From Streptomyces sp. S4.7 (lineage in GTDB: Bacteria > Actinomycetota > Actinomycetes > Streptomycetales > Streptomycetaceae), in NCBI RefSeq assembly GCF_010384365.1, contig NZ_CP048397.1, positions 2,914,001-2,978,000 of the forward strand: a DNA stretch of 64,000 nucleotides, written 5' to 3'. Positions 8,037 through 17,183 of this stretch are shown piece by piece; the first letter of the stretch is position 1; every line of letters starts with the position of its first letter. The notes under the pieces were generated by a model, which ran no database searches, was not told the DNA's origin, and worked only from the letters and a program-made list of their open reading frames with translations. The translations under genes were made by a program, and so were the position numbers.

Positions 8037-8750
8037 TCAGAGGCCGAGCAGGATCGCCGAGAGCTCGTGGGGCTGGGAGAACATCGGCCAGTGGCCCGTG
8101 TTCATCTCCACCAGGCGCCAGTGTTCGCTCTTGAGCAGCTCGGTGACCTCGGGGCTCGGCTCGGGCCAGTCGAGCAGGCATTTGATGTAGGTCGCCGGGA
8201 GTCCGGCCAGTGGTCGCTCCAGCCTCGCCGGGTCGGTCAGCGTCGCGCCCGGGTGCGGCGTGGAGCCGGAGACGAGGCGGGTGATCTGTGCGTCCGTCAG
8301 GCCCTGGCCCGCGAAGTCGGCCGCCGTGAGGGGCGGCCAGAAGCCGCCGCTGTCGGCGATCGACGCCTCCACCGCCGCCCGGCCGTCCGGCCAGCCGGAG
8401 ACGAACGACTCACCGTCCGCCGGCACGTTCGAGTCGACGAACACCACGCGGGACAGCCGGTCACCGATGCGTTCGGCGGCCTGGCCGACCGGGATGCCCG
8501 CGTAGCTGTGGCCGACCAGGACGACATCACGCAGGTCCAGGCGCTCGACCGTGTCCACGATGTCCCGGACGTGGGTCTCCAGCCCGATGGGCCCGTCCCG
8601 CTCCCCGGCCCGCTCCTCCTGCCGCCGCTCGGCGAGGCCCGGCAGTGTCAGCGCGTGGGTGTCGTGCCCGGCCGCGCGCAGCTCGGGCACCACCTCGTCC
8701 CACGCCCACGAGCCGAGCCACGCGCCTGCCACCAGTACGTATCGAGTCAT
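8037..8750 (-). CDS. Alpha/beta hydrolase
   Basis: A compact 237-residue esterase-type hydrolase. The opening VLVAGAWLGSWAWDEV is the oxyanion region. The nucleophile elbow is GHSYAG (Ser82), and the catalytic His is in TGHWPMF (His220). No signal peptide is present. It resembles plant salicylate-esterase/hydroxynitrile-lyase-like bacterial hydrolases by overall pattern, but the substrate cannot be named. Transcribed alone. Its ATG at 8750 opens exactly on the first beta strand. A GACACC/GGTGTC-type hairpin overlaps the stop (about 8001-8041). Confidence 0.85.
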   Translation of the reverse strand: MTRYVLVAGAWLGSWAWDEVVPELRAAGHDTHALTLPGLAERRQEERAGERDGPIGLETHVRDIVDTVERLDLRDVVLVGHSYAGIPVGQAAERIGDRLSRVVFVDSNVPADGESFVSGWPDGRAAVEASIADSGGFWPPLTAADFAGQGLTDAQITRLVSGSTPHPGATLTDPARLERPLAGLPATYIKCLLDWPEPSPEVTELLKSEHWRLVEMNTGHWPMFSQPHELSAILLGL

Positions 8751-8809
8751 GCCGGGAACCTAACGCGCGGGTCTGACAACCGGCCGCCCGGACATGGCCG
8801 CCCGCGCCG

Positions 8810-9841
8810 TCAGAGACTCAGCGTCTCCAGATGGTCCAGCTTCACGAACCGGCTCTTCGGGCTCGCCTTCCGCACCGCGTCGTGCAGCGCGTCGAGCCCG
8901 CCCCAGTCCACCGCGGGCCTGTCCAGCGGCTCGTCGAAGTCGTCCCAGTGCGTCGGTACGACATAGGCGGGGTGTCCCAGCAGATCGAGCAGCCGCGGTA
9001 CGTAGCCGGGCACGTTGGCACCGCCCGGCTGGATCATGACGAGATCCGCGCGTATCCCTTCGAGGTCGTGCTCGCTGAAGTTGGACGACCCGAAGTTGAC
9101 GATGTCGAAGCCGTTGACGCTGACCAGATACGACAGGCTCCCGCCCTCCACCAGGTCCGCGATCGTCTCCGGGGCGTCGGGCACCTGCCCCGGCCGGGTG
9201 CCGGCGAACGCCACGCGGGGGTGCTCGCCGCCCATGGAGTGCAGCGACCGTACGACCTGCACGGAGTAGCCCTTGTACTGGAGCCGCTCGCCGCCCCCCA
9301 CCACCGACAGCTGCCGCTCCGGGGCGCCCATCGCCCGCATGGTGTTCACATGGCTCTCGGTGCCGAAGACCGTGGCGCCGGTGGTCTTCGCGAGGTGCGG
9401 GACGTCGGTCATGTGGTCGTAGTGCCCGTGCGTGACCAGGATCTGGTCGGCGCGCAGCCCGTAACCGTCGATCACCGCGGTGTCGACCTCGATCGGCGTC
9501 TCCGGGGCCGCGCCCGCCTCGGAGTAGGTGCCGGTCCAGAAGCGGGTGAGCCAGGGGTCGATCAGTACGGTGGCGGCCGAGTCACCGGCGCCGATCCGGA
9601 TCTCCCAGCCGTTGTTGCCGAGCCAGCGCAGCCGCAGATCGCCGGGCGGCGCGGCCCGGCCGGCGGAGGGGCGCGCGGACGGGCCGGCGCTCGCGGTGCC
9701 GACGGCCGTCGCGGCCACGCCGGCGCCGACCGCCGCCGAGGCGCCCAGCAGGCCCCGCCGGGTGATGAGGTTCCGTCGTCGCTCGCTCTTCCTGGCGTTG
9801 CTCTCGCCGTTGGTCCCGCCGTTGTTCTCGCGCAAGCTCAT
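8810..9841 (-). CDS. Tat-exported MBL-fold metallo-hydrolase
   Basis: The 343-residue product carries a twin-arginine leader (LITRRGLLGASAAVGAGVAA) and then a metallo-beta-lactamase-fold domain with the zinc motif THGHYDHM. Further features are WLGNNGWEI, an RSLHSMGG loop histidine, and PTHWDDFDEP near the end. This UlaG/YycJ-like arrangement suggests a lactonase or phosphodiesterase working outside the membrane; the substrate is unknown. The start at 9841 is preferred over 9916 because it puts the Tat motif in the usual position. A LysR gene is divergent and likely controls it through the inverted repeat at 9964-9979. Confidence 0.85.
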   Translation of the reverse strand: MSLRENNGGTNGESNARKSERRRNLITRRGLLGASAAVGAGVAATAVGTASAGPSARPSAGRAAPPGDLRLRWLGNNGWEIRIGAGDSAATVLIDPWLTRFWTGTYSEAGAAPETPIEVDTAVIDGYGLRADQILVTHGHYDHMTDVPHLAKTTGATVFGTESHVNTMRAMGAPERQLSVVGGGERLQYKGYSVQVVRSLHSMGGEHPRVAFAGTRPGQVPDAPETIADLVEGGSLSYLVSVNGFDIVNFGSSNFSEHDLEGIRADLVMIQPGGANVPGYVPRLLDLLGHPAYVVPTHWDDFDEPLDRPAVDWGGLDALHDAVRKASPKSRFVKLDHLETLSL

Positions 9842-9963
9842 GTGCGTCAGTGCCCTTCGTCGTACGGCCGGCTCCCCCGGAGGCAGCGGCCGGTGTGGCG
9901 AACAGGACGGGATCACAGCACGCCCGCGGCTGCCCGGTCCAAGACCCTGACCTCCTGTAACTC

Positions 9964-9979
9964 ATATCGAGGCCGATAT
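9964..9979. promoter_or_regulatory. Probable LysR operator
   Basis: ATATCG-AGGC-CGATAT is a perfect 6+6 inverted repeat and contains the T-N11-A core typical of LysR-type regulators. It lies 10 nt before the GTG of the LysR gene, in the 147-bp divergent intergenic region with the metallo-hydrolase. Confidence 0.65.
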
Positions 9980-9988
9980 CGTCGCAGC

Positions 9989-10969
9989 GTGGACCTGTTG
10001 CGACAGCTGCGTCACTTCACCGTGGTGGGCGAGGAACTGCACTTCGGCCGGGCGGCCGAACGCCTCGGCATGGCGCAGCCGCCGCTGAGCCAGCGCATCC
10101 GCGAACTGGAGCGGGAGTTGGGCGTCGAACTCTTCGACCGCTCGCGCCGCCAGGTGCGGCTCACACCGGCCGGCGCCGTACTCCTCGACGAAGCCCGTGA
10201 ACTGCTCGCCGGTGTGGGGCGGATGCGGGAGCTGGTGGCCAGGGCGGGGCGCGGCGAGTACGGCACGCTGCGGGTGGGGGTGCCGCCGGAGCTGCCGGGC
10301 AGCGTACTGGGGGCCGTACTCACCGAGTTCGCCGCGCTGACACCCGAAGTCCGGCTGGAGCTGCGGGAGTTCACCACGGCCGAGCAGCTGGAACTGCTGG
10401 CCGGGCACGGTCTGGACGCCGGACTCGTCCACCATCCGCTCGATCCCGCCGCCGGTCTGGACAGCGGCCCGGTGATCGAGCCTCCGCTGGGGGTGGTGCT
10501 GCCGCGCGTCCCGCCGCTCGCGGAAGAGGCGGCCTCCGGCGGCGACATCACACTCGCCGAGCTGGCGGGCCGGGCACTGGTCACGCATCCGCGCGAGGCG
10601 GCGCCCGCGCTGTACGACGCGACGCTCGCGGCCTGCCGTGACGAGGGTTTCCACCCGGTGCGGGTGTCGACGGCGCGCAGCCCCGAGGTGATGCTCGGCC
10701 TGGTCATCGCCGGGCACGGGGTGGCCTTCAGCCACCCGGCGATCGCGCGGAAGGAACCACGGGTCATCTGGCGCCCGCTGGCGCTCCGCGCGCCGCTGTG
10801 GCGGCTGGTCTTCGCGTGGCCGGCGCGGGCGCCGCACCCGGCGGTGGGGCCGCTGGTGCGGGCGGCGACCGGGATTCTGCGCGGTCACCCGGGCGGTGCC
10901 CTGTCTTCTCCCGGACCGGGCGCCGAGCCCGCTCCCCGACCCTGGAACGCGGTGTACGAGCGGTCATGA
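9989..10969 (+). CDS. LysR-family transcriptional regulator
   Basis: 326 residues with the LysR HTH at the N-terminus (LLRQLRHFTVVGEELHFGRA, PPLSQRIRELERELGVELFD, RRQVRLTPAG) and a periplasmic-binding-like effector domain. The initiator is the GTG at 9989. The longer in-frame ATGs upstream overlap the divergent metallo-hydrolase and are not credible. It probably autoregulates and controls the divergent gene via the palindrome immediately upstream. Its stop overlaps the next start (ATGA), so the beta-lactamase-like gene is translationally coupled to it. The C-terminus has a proline-rich tail of about 25 residues. Confidence 0.9.
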   Translation: MDLLRQLRHFTVVGEELHFGRAAERLGMAQPPLSQRIRELERELGVELFDRSRRQVRLTPAGAVLLDEARELLAGVGRMRELVARAGRGEYGTLRVGVPPELPGSVLGAVLTEFAALTPEVRLELREFTTAEQLELLAGHGLDAGLVHHPLDPAAGLDSGPVIEPPLGVVLPRVPPLAEEAASGGDITLAELAGRALVTHPREAAPALYDATLAACRDEGFHPVRVSTARSPEVMLGLVIAGHGVAFSHPAIARKEPRVIWRPLALRAPLWRLVFAWPARAPHPAVGPLVRAATGILRGHPGGALSSPGPGAEPAPRPWNAVYERS

Positions 10970-11934
10970 ACGGAACGGACATCACGCACACCGGGGAACT
11001 CCCCCGCCCTCCCGGGCTCCCGCGACCGGGCGAACTCCCCCGCCGCTTCGAACTCCTCGGCGCCCGCCTGTGGTTGCACGCCCGCTGCGTCGACTGCGGA
11101 CGCGCGGCCGGCCACGCGGAGGACGAGCCCGTGGTGCTGGCCTCCGTGGTGAAGGTGCTGCTGGTACTGGAGTTCTTCCGGCAGGTCGTCGCCGGGCAGC
11201 TCGATCCGGCCGAACGGGCCGTCGTACGCGCGGCGGACCGGCTCGGCGGTACGGGAACGGCCGGCTTCCACGACGACGTGGAGCTGAGCCTGCGCGATCT
11301 CGCCCTCATGACGATGTCCGTGAGCGACAACACCGCCGCCGACATCCTCTTCCGGCGCGTCGGCCTGGACACGGTGCAGGCCCTGGCCCGCCAACTCGGC
11401 CTGGAGCGCGCCCGGGTGACGGGCGCGCCGCGCGAGGTGCTGGAGAGCATGCTGGAGGATCTGGGGGCTGCCGACGCGGACGCCTTCGCCTCGGCATTCG
11501 CCGCGCTGCCCGCCGAGGAGGTCCACCGGCTGCGCGCCCTGGACCCGGCGCGTACGACGAGCGCGACACCGCGCGAGATGACACGGCTGCTGAGCCTGGT
11601 GTGGAACGACCGCGCGGGCGCGGCGGCGGCCTGCGCGGGCGTCCGCGAACTCATGTCGGGCCAGGTGAACGGCGCTCGGCTGGGCGCGGCGTTCGACCGC
11701 TTCACCACGGTGGCGGCGAAGAGCGGCACGCTGCCGGGCATACGCAACGAGATCGGTGTCGTCACCTACCCCGACGGCGCGCGCTACGCGGTCGCGGTCT
11801 TCACCCGCACCGCCTCCCTCTCCACCCGCCGCCCGGACCTGGACGCGGCGATCGGCGGGGCGGGGCGTGAGGCGGTGGAGGGGCTGCGGGGGTGCTGCGG
11901 GCGGGCGGGCCCGCCGAGCGCGCCCGGCGGATGA
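10966..11934 (+). CDS. Class A beta-lactamase-like serine hydrolase (cytoplasmic)
   Basis: 322 residues with all three penicillin-recognising motifs: SVVK (Ser60, Lys63), SDN (120-122) and KSG (252-254). This pattern fits the class A beta-lactamase/PBP family. No signal peptide or lipobox is seen; the N-terminus is a proline-rich stretch. The protein would therefore stay in the cytoplasm unless mis-annotated at the start, which makes antibiotic resistance doubtful. The ATG overlaps the LysR stop by the ATGA arrangement, so both are co-translated. Confidence 0.85.
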   Translation: MNGTDITHTGELPRPPGLPRPGELPRRFELLGARLWLHARCVDCGRAAGHAEDEPVVLASVVKVLLVLEFFRQVVAGQLDPAERAVVRAADRLGGTGTAGFHDDVELSLRDLALMTMSVSDNTAADILFRRVGLDTVQALARQLGLERARVTGAPREVLESMLEDLGAADADAFASAFAALPAEEVHRLRALDPARTTSATPREMTRLLSLVWNDRAGAAAACAGVRELMSGQVNGARLGAAFDRFTTVAAKSGTLPGIRNEIGVVTYPDGARYAVAVFTRTASLSTRRPDLDAAIGGAGREAVEGLRGCCGRAGPPSAPGG

Positions 11935-12017
11935 GGGCAGAGCGCCTGCCGGGCGGACCCGGCGAACCGGCCGGCGGGACATCCGCCGAGTCCACGCAGA
12001 ATCACCAGGAGCACCCT

Positions 12018-12560
12018 TTGACCGTCGAACTGCGAGTCGATCCCACCCCCGCCGGGCACCCCGCCCTCGGTCTGCGCCCCTGGCGCGACAGCGACATCGA
12101 GCCGCTGATCGGCATCTACCGTGACCCCCTGCTGCGGAAGTGGACCCGGCTGCACGTGACCGGAGCCGAGGACGGCGCGCGCTGGATGGCGGTCCAGTCG
12201 GACGGGTGGCGCACCGGGCAGCGGCTGAGTTTCGCCGTACTCGAAGGGGACCGGCTCGTCGGCAACGTCGCCGTCAAGCGGGGGGCGGTGCCGAGCGAGT
12301 GTGCCGAGGTCGGGTACTGGACGGCCGCCGAAGCGCGCGGGCGCGGGATCGCGTCGCGCGCCGTGGCCGCCCTGACCGACTGGGCGTTCGACACACTCGA
12401 CGGCGTCACGCGGCTCGAACTGCTCCACCAGATCGACAACACGGCTTCGTGCCGCGTCGCGGAGAAGACCGGTTACGTGTACCGCCGGACGCTGGCCGCC
12501 CGCCCGCCGTTCCCTCTGGACGGGCACCAGCACATACGCGAGGCTCCCCGGCCGCGATGA
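12018..12560 (+). CDS. GNAT family N-acetyltransferase (RimJ/RimL-like)
   Basis: 180 residues: LGLRPWRDSDIEPLIGIYRD, then VGYWTAAEARGRGIASRAVA (acetyl-CoA-binding loop with R-G-R-G-I-A), then LELLHQIDNTASCRVAEKTG and a GYVYRRTL ending. This is the RimJ/RimL subgroup that acetylates N-terminal amines or small molecules. The start is the TTG at 12018, which has AGGAG at a 6-nt distance (12007-12011); the upstream ATG lies within the previous gene and gives a low-complexity extension. It follows the beta-lactamase-like gene by 83 nt. Confidence 0.85.
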   Translation: MTVELRVDPTPAGHPALGLRPWRDSDIEPLIGIYRDPLLRKWTRLHVTGAEDGARWMAVQSDGWRTGQRLSFAVLEGDRLVGNVAVKRGAVPSECAEVGYWTAAEARGRGIASRAVAALTDWAFDTLDGVTRLELLHQIDNTASCRVAEKTGYVYRRTLAARPPFPLDGHQHIREAPRPR

Positions 12561-12565
12561 CGGCC

Positions 12566-12732
12566 AGGGCCTGTCGTTTGGATCAGGCCGGATCAGGGAG
12601 CGGGGTCCGGTGCGTGCGATCGCAGGGCGGAGGATCGCATCCGTACCGGGCGCACTCGGGCGAGTCCGACAATGCGGCGGGCGTGCGTGCCAGGCGTCGT
12701 GAGCCAGACGCCGGTTCGAAGACAGGACCTAG
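12566..12732. repeat. MITE-like element, copy A (about 167 bp)
   Basis: Begins AGGGCCTGTCG and ends GACAGGACCTAG, so the ends are inverted (AGG-x-CCTGTC). The first 36 bp and the GCGTGCGTGCCAGG segment near the right end match copy B at 31301-31491 closely, while the middle differs. It fills the gap between the GNAT gene and ispE and encodes nothing recognisable. Confidence 0.6.
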
Positions 12733-12817
12733 TGGTCGTCGTCCGGGCTCGGCGGGACCGCCGTGAGTGCGGTGCCGGCATCGGCGGCGGAGCGGGCCGC
12801 GACCTCCGGCGCGTTTA

Positions 12818-13828
12818 TCAGGAGACCACCCGCGCCCCGGCCGCGGGCGCCGAAGTCACCCGCGCGGTGCGGCAGTCGCCCGATGCCAGCAGTGCCTCGG
12901 CCACCGTGGCCGCCGACTCCTCGTCCTTCGTCAGAAACGCGGTCGTCGGGCCCGAGCCCGAGACCAGGGCCGCCAGCGCGCCCGCCGCAGTGCCCGTGGC
13001 GAGGGTCGTCGCGAGGGACGGGCGCAGCGAGAGGGCCGCGGGCTGGAGGTCGTTGGTCAGGGTGGCCGCCAGGGCCGTCGCGTCGCCCGCGCTCAGGGCG
13101 GCGAGCAGGGCGGGGTCGGCGGCGGGGGGCGGGACGTCGGCCGCCGCGGTGAGGCGGTCGAACTCCGCGTACACCGCCGGGGTCGACAGTCCCCCGTCGG
13201 CGACCGCGAACACCCAGTGGAACGTGCCGCCGACGTCCAGGGGCGTCAGCCGCTCCCCGCGCCCGACGCCCAGCGCCGCGCCGCCCAGCAGGCTGAACGG
13301 CACGTCGCTGCCCAACTCGGCGCAGATGGCGAGCAGTTCGGCCTCGGTCGAGCCCAGCGACCAGAGCGCGTCGCAGGCGAGCAGTGCGCCCGCGCCGTCC
13401 GCGCTGCCGCCGGCCATGCCGCCCGCGACGGGGATGTCCTTGTCGATGTGGATATGGACGCGCGGCCCGATCCCGTGGCGCTCCGCGAGCGCGAGGGCCG
13501 CGCGCGCGGCGAGGTTCGTCGCGTCCAGTGGGACCTGGTGGGCGTCCGGGCCGGCGCAGGTGACGCGCAGTTCGTCGGCCGGGGTCACCGTGATCTCGTC
13601 GTGGAGACCGACCGCCAGAAAGACGTTGGCGAGGTCGTGGAAGCCGTCGGGGCGCGCGGCACCCACCGCCAGCTGGACGTTGACCTTGGCCGGTACGCGT
13701 ACGGTCACCGCCCCCTCGGCACGTACCCCGGCAGCTGACTCTCCACCGCTCACGTCCGTCCCCCTCACGCCCGCTCCCTTCACGTCCGCCCCTGTCACGT
13801 CCGCCCCTGCCACTTCGGCGCCGTTCAC
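12818..13828 (-). CDS. ispE: 4-diphosphocytidyl-2-C-methyl-D-erythritol kinase
   Basis: GHMP kinase of the MEP isoprenoid pathway. It phosphorylates CDP-ME at the 2-hydroxyl. Core motifs: [14 protein letters not shown] (the usual protein start), [12 protein letters not shown], the ATP loop [17 protein letters not shown] (133-149), and [11 protein letters not shown] near the C-terminus. The GTG at 13828 overlaps the rsmA stop (GTGA), so it is translationally coupled in the Rpf-rsmA-ispE operon. Odd feature: about 40 extra residues precede the normal start, built from imperfect repeats of the type GADV ([19 protein letters not shown]). Later GTG codons in that repeat could also initiate. Confidence 0.95.
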   Translation of the reverse strand: MNGAEVAGADVTGADVKGAGVRGTDVSGGESAAGVRAEGAVTVRVPAKVNVQLAVGAARPDGFHDLANVFLAVGLHDEITVTPADELRVTCAGPDAHQVPLDATNLAARAALALAERHGIGPRVHIHIDKDIPVAGGMAGGSADGAGALLACDALWSLGSTEAELLAICAELGSDVPFSLLGGAALGVGRGERLTPLDVGGTFHWVFAVADGGLSTPAVYAEFDRLTAAADVPPPAADPALLAALSAGDATALAATLTNDLQPAALSLRPSLATTLATGTAAGALAALVSGSGPTTAFLTKDEESAATVAEALLASGDCRTARVTSAPAAGARVVS

Positions 13829-14733
13829 GCCCCCGCCCCCTTCGACTCCGCGATCCGTGCGAACTCCTCCACCGTCAGCGACTCCCCCCGTGCCTGCGGC
13901 GAGATTCCCGCCGCGACCAGCGCCGCCTCCGCCGCCGGAGCCGACCCGGCCCAGCCCGCGAGCGCCGCCCGCAGCGTCTTGCGGCGCTGCGCGAAGGCCG
14001 CGTCCACGACCGCGAAGACCTCGGTCCGCGAGGCGGTCGTCGTGCGCGGTTCGGTGCGCCGGACGAGCGAGACGAGGCCCGAGTCGACGTTCGGCGCGGG
14101 CCAGAACACGTTGCGGCCGATGGCACCGGCGCGCTTGACCCGCGCGTACCAGTTGGCCTTCACCGACGGCACGCCGTACACCTTGTTGCCCGGCGCCGCC
14201 GCGAGCCGGTCCGCGACCTCCGCCTGGACCATGATCAGGGTGCGTTCGATCGTCGGGAAGTGCTCCAGCATATGGAGCAGGACGGGCACGGCGACGTTGT
14301 ACGGAAGGTTCGCCACCAGCGCGGTGGGTGCCGGCCCCGGCAGCTCGCGCACCTGCATGGCGTCCGAGTGCACCAGTGAGAAATGGCCGGCGCGGGCCGG
14401 CATCCGGGCCTCGATCGTGCGCGGCAGCGCGGCGGCGAGGATGTCGTCGATCTCGACGGCCGTCACATGGCTGGCCGCCTCCAGCAGCGCCAGTGTCAGC
14501 GAGCCGAGCCCGGGGCCCACCTCCACGACCACGTCGTCGGGCCGTACGCCCGCGGTGCGGACGATCCGGCGGACGGTGTTGGCGTCGATGACGAAGTTCT
14601 GGCCGCGCTGCTTCGTGGGGCGTACGCCCAGGGCGGCGGCCAGCTCGCGGATGTCCGCGGGGCCGAGGAGGGCGTCGGTGACATCGGGGACGTCAGGGAC
14701 GCCCGGGGCGTCGGGGGGCTCTGTGGTGCTCAC
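13825..14733 (-). CDS. rsmA: 16S rRNA (adenine1518-N6/adenine1519-N6)-dimethyltransferase
   Basis: Dimethylates the two adjacent adenines in the 3'-terminal hairpin of 16S rRNA using SAM. Motifs: [10 protein letters not shown] (41-50), the SAM loop [16 protein letters not shown] (70-85), acidic VEIDD (93-97), the catalytic NLPYN (142-146), and [12 protein letters not shown] in the C-terminal helical domain. 302 residues is a usual length. The GTG start overlaps the upstream Rpf stop and the rsmA stop overlaps the ispE start, both by four bases. The operon order Rpf-rsmA-ispE is the standard actinobacterial one. Confidence 0.97.
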   Translation of the reverse strand: MSTTEPPDAPGVPDVPDVTDALLGPADIRELAAALGVRPTKQRGQNFVIDANTVRRIVRTAGVRPDDVVVEVGPGLGSLTLALLEAASHVTAVEIDDILAAALPRTIEARMPARAGHFSLVHSDAMQVRELPGPAPTALVANLPYNVAVPVLLHMLEHFPTIERTLIMVQAEVADRLAAAPGNKVYGVPSVKANWYARVKRAGAIGRNVFWPAPNVDSGLVSLVRRTEPRTTTASRTEVFAVVDAAFAQRRKTLRAALAGWAGSAPAAEAALVAAGISPQARGESLTVEEFARIAESKGAGA

Positions 14734-16064
14734 CCGTGCAGCCTACGGCCGCAGTGCGGCCACGGACTCGCCCCCCTTTGCACATAGAGCTTCTTCGCCC
14801 GGAACGTCTGCTCACTGGCCGACGCGTCCTGCGGGCGTCCGCTGCCGCCGAGGGACTGCCAGGTGCCGGAGTCGAACTGGTAGAGCCCGCCGTACGTCCC
14901 CGAGGGGTCGACCGCGTCCGCCCGGCCGCCCGACTCGCAGGCGGCGAGGGCGGCCCAGTCGAGGCCGTCGGCGCCCGCGACGGAGGACGGCCGCTGCCTC
15001 GTACCGACCCTGACGCGCTCGGTGACGGGCGCGCGGACGATCTTCTCGGCGATCCTGCGGGGCTTCTGCTTGACGCCGTTGACGGCGCGCACCGCGTAGG
15101 TGAGGCGGCGCATCCCCGGTTCGCCCCGGTGCGTGACGACCTCGGTGCCGGTGAAGACCGAGGGGTCCCGGGTGCGTTCGACGTCGTACGGGATGGGCTC
15201 CTCGCGCACGATCTCGTCGGCGGTGACGCGCATCACGGTGATCGTCTGGCCGTCGCGCGGGAAGCTGTCGGGGTGCACCGAGGTGGTGTCCTCGCCGTGC
15301 AGGGTGAGCGCGGCGCCGGCCAGGGCGTCACGTACGGTCGCGGCGTTCGTACGGATGGTGCGCTCGCGCCCGTCGGCCATGAACGTCACGGTGCGCTCGG
15401 TCAGGACGTCCAGGGCCAGACCGCTGCGGGGGATCGCGGAGGAGCGCGAGACGGAGAGGAACGCGCCCTGCGCGCGTACGCCGAGCTGACGCAGCGCGCC
15501 CTCGACGGTGTCGGCGGTCGTCCAGATCTGGCGGCGCCGGCCGTCGAGGGTGAGCATGACGGGGCGGCCGTGGCGGACAACCACCGCGTCGCCGTTGGTG
15601 AGTTCGGCGCCGCGGCCGGGGGCCACGAGGTCGTGCGCGCCGATCTTCACGCCCTCGTCGGCGAGGAGTTCGTCCACGTCGTCGGCGAAGGTGTGGAGCG
15701 TGCGCGGGGTGCCGTCGACGCGGAGTTCGACCTCCTTGTCACTGGCGACGAACGCGGAGGTGCCGCCGGCCAGGAAGGCGACGACGAGAGCCTGCGGGAC
15801 GATGCGGCGGCGGGAGACGCGAACGGGGTCGGGCGCCGGGTCCGGGGCGGGGGCCGCCGGTGGTGGCCGGTGCGGGACCAGCGCGTCGGTGGGGTCGAAG
15901 TACGGGAGGGTGGGCGCCGGTTCGGGGTGCGGCCGGGCGACGACGTCGACACCTCCCGCGTACTCGTATGCGTGGTCGGACCCGTACGCGTGTCCGTAAG
16001 CGTGCCCGTACCCCTGCTCGTACTCGTACCGTCCGGCACGGTGACTGCCCTGCGCATTGCTCAC
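14730..16064 (-). CDS. Resuscitation-promoting factor, RpfB-like
   Basis: 444 residues. A tyrosine/glycine-rich N-terminal tail ([10 protein letters not shown]) precedes one membrane segment (about 90-107, [17 protein letters not shown]). Then come repeated DUF348 modules ([60 protein letters not shown]), a G5 domain (about 285-355) and a C-terminal lysozyme-like Rpf domain with catalytic Glu in LAACESGG and [12 protein letters not shown]. Rpf proteins cleave peptidoglycan and support spore germination or exit from dormancy. GTG start at 16064; promoter at 16113-16141. Coupled to rsmA. The C-terminus is unusually abrupt after [10 protein letters not shown]. Confidence 0.93.
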   Translation of the reverse strand: MSNAQGSHRAGRYEYEQGYGHAYGHAYGSDHAYEYAGGVDVVARPHPEPAPTLPYFDPTDALVPHRPPPAAPAPDPAPDPVRVSRRRIVPQALVVAFLAGGTSAFVASDKEVELRVDGTPRTLHTFADDVDELLADEGVKIGAHDLVAPGRGAELTNGDAVVVRHGRPVMLTLDGRRRQIWTTADTVEGALRQLGVRAQGAFLSVSRSSAIPRSGLALDVLTERTVTFMADGRERTIRTNAATVRDALAGAALTLHGEDTTSVHPDSFPRDGQTITVMRVTADEIVREEPIPYDVERTRDPSVFTGTEVVTHRGEPGMRRLTYAVRAVNGVKQKPRRIAEKIVRAPVTERVRVGTRQRPSSVAGADGLDWAALAACESGGRADAVDPSGTYGGLYQFDSGTWQSLGGSGRPQDASASEQTFRAKKLYVQRGASPWPHCGRRLHG

Positions 16065-16112
16065 GACGCTCGACGCTCCACAACTCCGGTCTGGGCCCCC
16101 GATGCCCGGCGG

Positions 16113-16141
16113 ACACTAGCGGAGCGACGGTCACTCTCCAA
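16113..16141 (-). promoter_or_regulatory. Predicted promoter of the rpf-rsmA-ispE operon
   Basis: On the minus strand TTGGAG (16136-16141) and TAGTGT (16113-16118) are separated by 17 nt, 49 nt before the Rpf start codon. The 163-bp gap to tatD shows no riboswitch-like structure. Confidence 0.55.
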
Positions 16142-16227
16142 AGCAGCGCGACTACTCGGGGTCGCTGTTCGAGTCTGCGTCGAATCCGCCGCGCCGAGCC
16201 GGGCGGGACCGAACGGGACCGGCCGTG

Positions 16228-17130
16228 TCAGTACCCGAAAGCGCGCGCCGTGTTGGCCGAAATCGCCGCCGCCATCACGTCCTCACCGATCCCGCGCACC
16301 TCCGCCATCGCGCGCACCGTGACCGGAATCAAATACGGCACATTGGGACGTCCACGGTACGGAACGGGCGTCAGAAATGGCGCATCCGTCTCGACCAGAA
16401 CGAGTTCGGACGGGGCGACGGCCAACGCCTCGCGCAGCGGACGCGCGTTCTTGAACGTCATATTTCCCGCGAAGGACATGAAGTAGCCTGCGGCGGCGCA
16501 GATTTCGGCCATTTCCGCGTCGCCCGAATAGCAGTGGAAAACGGTCCGTTCCGGAGCGCCTTCGTCGGCCAGCACGCGCAACACGTCGGCGTGCGCGTCT
16601 CGATCGTGGATCACGAGTGCTTTTCCGTGCCGTTTGGCGATCTCGATGTGCGCGCGGAACGAGCGTTCCTGCGCGGCCGTGCCGTCGGACCCCGTACGGA
16701 AGAAGTCGAGCCCCGTCTCGCCGACGGCCTTCACATGAGGAAGGGCTGCCAGCCGGTCGATCTCGGCGAGCGCGTCGTCCAGGGCCGCGGCCCCGCCCGC
16801 CTCGCGCGCCCCCTGGCGCGACCAGCCGTCGGGGTCCCCGTGCACGATGCGCGGCGCCTCGTTGGGATGCAGCGCGACCGCCGCGTGCACGGACTCGTGC
16901 GCGGCGGCCGTGTCGGCCGCCCAGCGGGACCCCTTCACGTCGCAACCCACCTGGACGACGACCGGCACTCCTACGGAGGCCGCCTTGGCGAGCGCGTCCT
17001 CGACGGTGCCGCTCTGCATGTCCAGGTGGGTGTGCGAATCCGCGACCGGCACCCGCAGTGGCTCCGGGGCCGGCGGCGCTTCTTCGGCGCGTGCGGCGCC
17101 TCTCGTGCTGTTGGCGCTCTTCGGGCTCAT
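16228..17130 (-). CDS. TatD-family metal-dependent deoxyribonuclease/hydrolase
   Basis: 300-residue TIM-barrel hydrolase. Metal ligands are visible in order: ADSHTHLD, AVGETGLDFF (Glu), VIHDRDAHAD (His), VFHCYSGD (His), and LVETDAPFLTP (Asp). TatD proteins act as 3'-5' exonucleases in DNA repair and quality control. The N-terminus has about 30 variable residues (SANSTRGAARAEEAPPAPEP) before the barrel; the ATG at 17130 is the plausible start, longer frames run into the upstream gene. In actinobacteria tatD regularly precedes the Rpf gene, as here. Confidence 0.93.
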   Translation of the reverse strand: MSPKSANSTRGAARAEEAPPAPEPLRVPVADSHTHLDMQSGTVEDALAKAASVGVPVVVQVGCDVKGSRWAADTAAAHESVHAAVALHPNEAPRIVHGDPDGWSRQGAREAGGAAALDDALAEIDRLAALPHVKAVGETGLDFFRTGSDGTAAQERSFRAHIEIAKRHGKALVIHDRDAHADVLRVLADEGAPERTVFHCYSGDAEMAEICAAAGYFMSFAGNMTFKNARPLREALAVAPSELVLVETDAPFLTPVPYRGRPNVPYLIPVTVRAMAEVRGIGEDVMAAAISANTARAFGY

Positions 17131-17183
17131 GGTCCCGATCGTACGAGGACCGCGCCCACCGGGCGGACCCCAGGTGCGGGCGC

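Noticed and set aside
8831-9988. Long upstream extension of the LysR reading frame
   Set aside because: It lies antisense to the Tat-exported hydrolase; the LysR domain begins at the GTG at 9989.
16065-16227. c-di-AMP riboswitch before the Rpf gene
   Set aside because: The gap is 163 bp with a promoter 49 nt from the start codon, too short for a ydaO-type aptamer.
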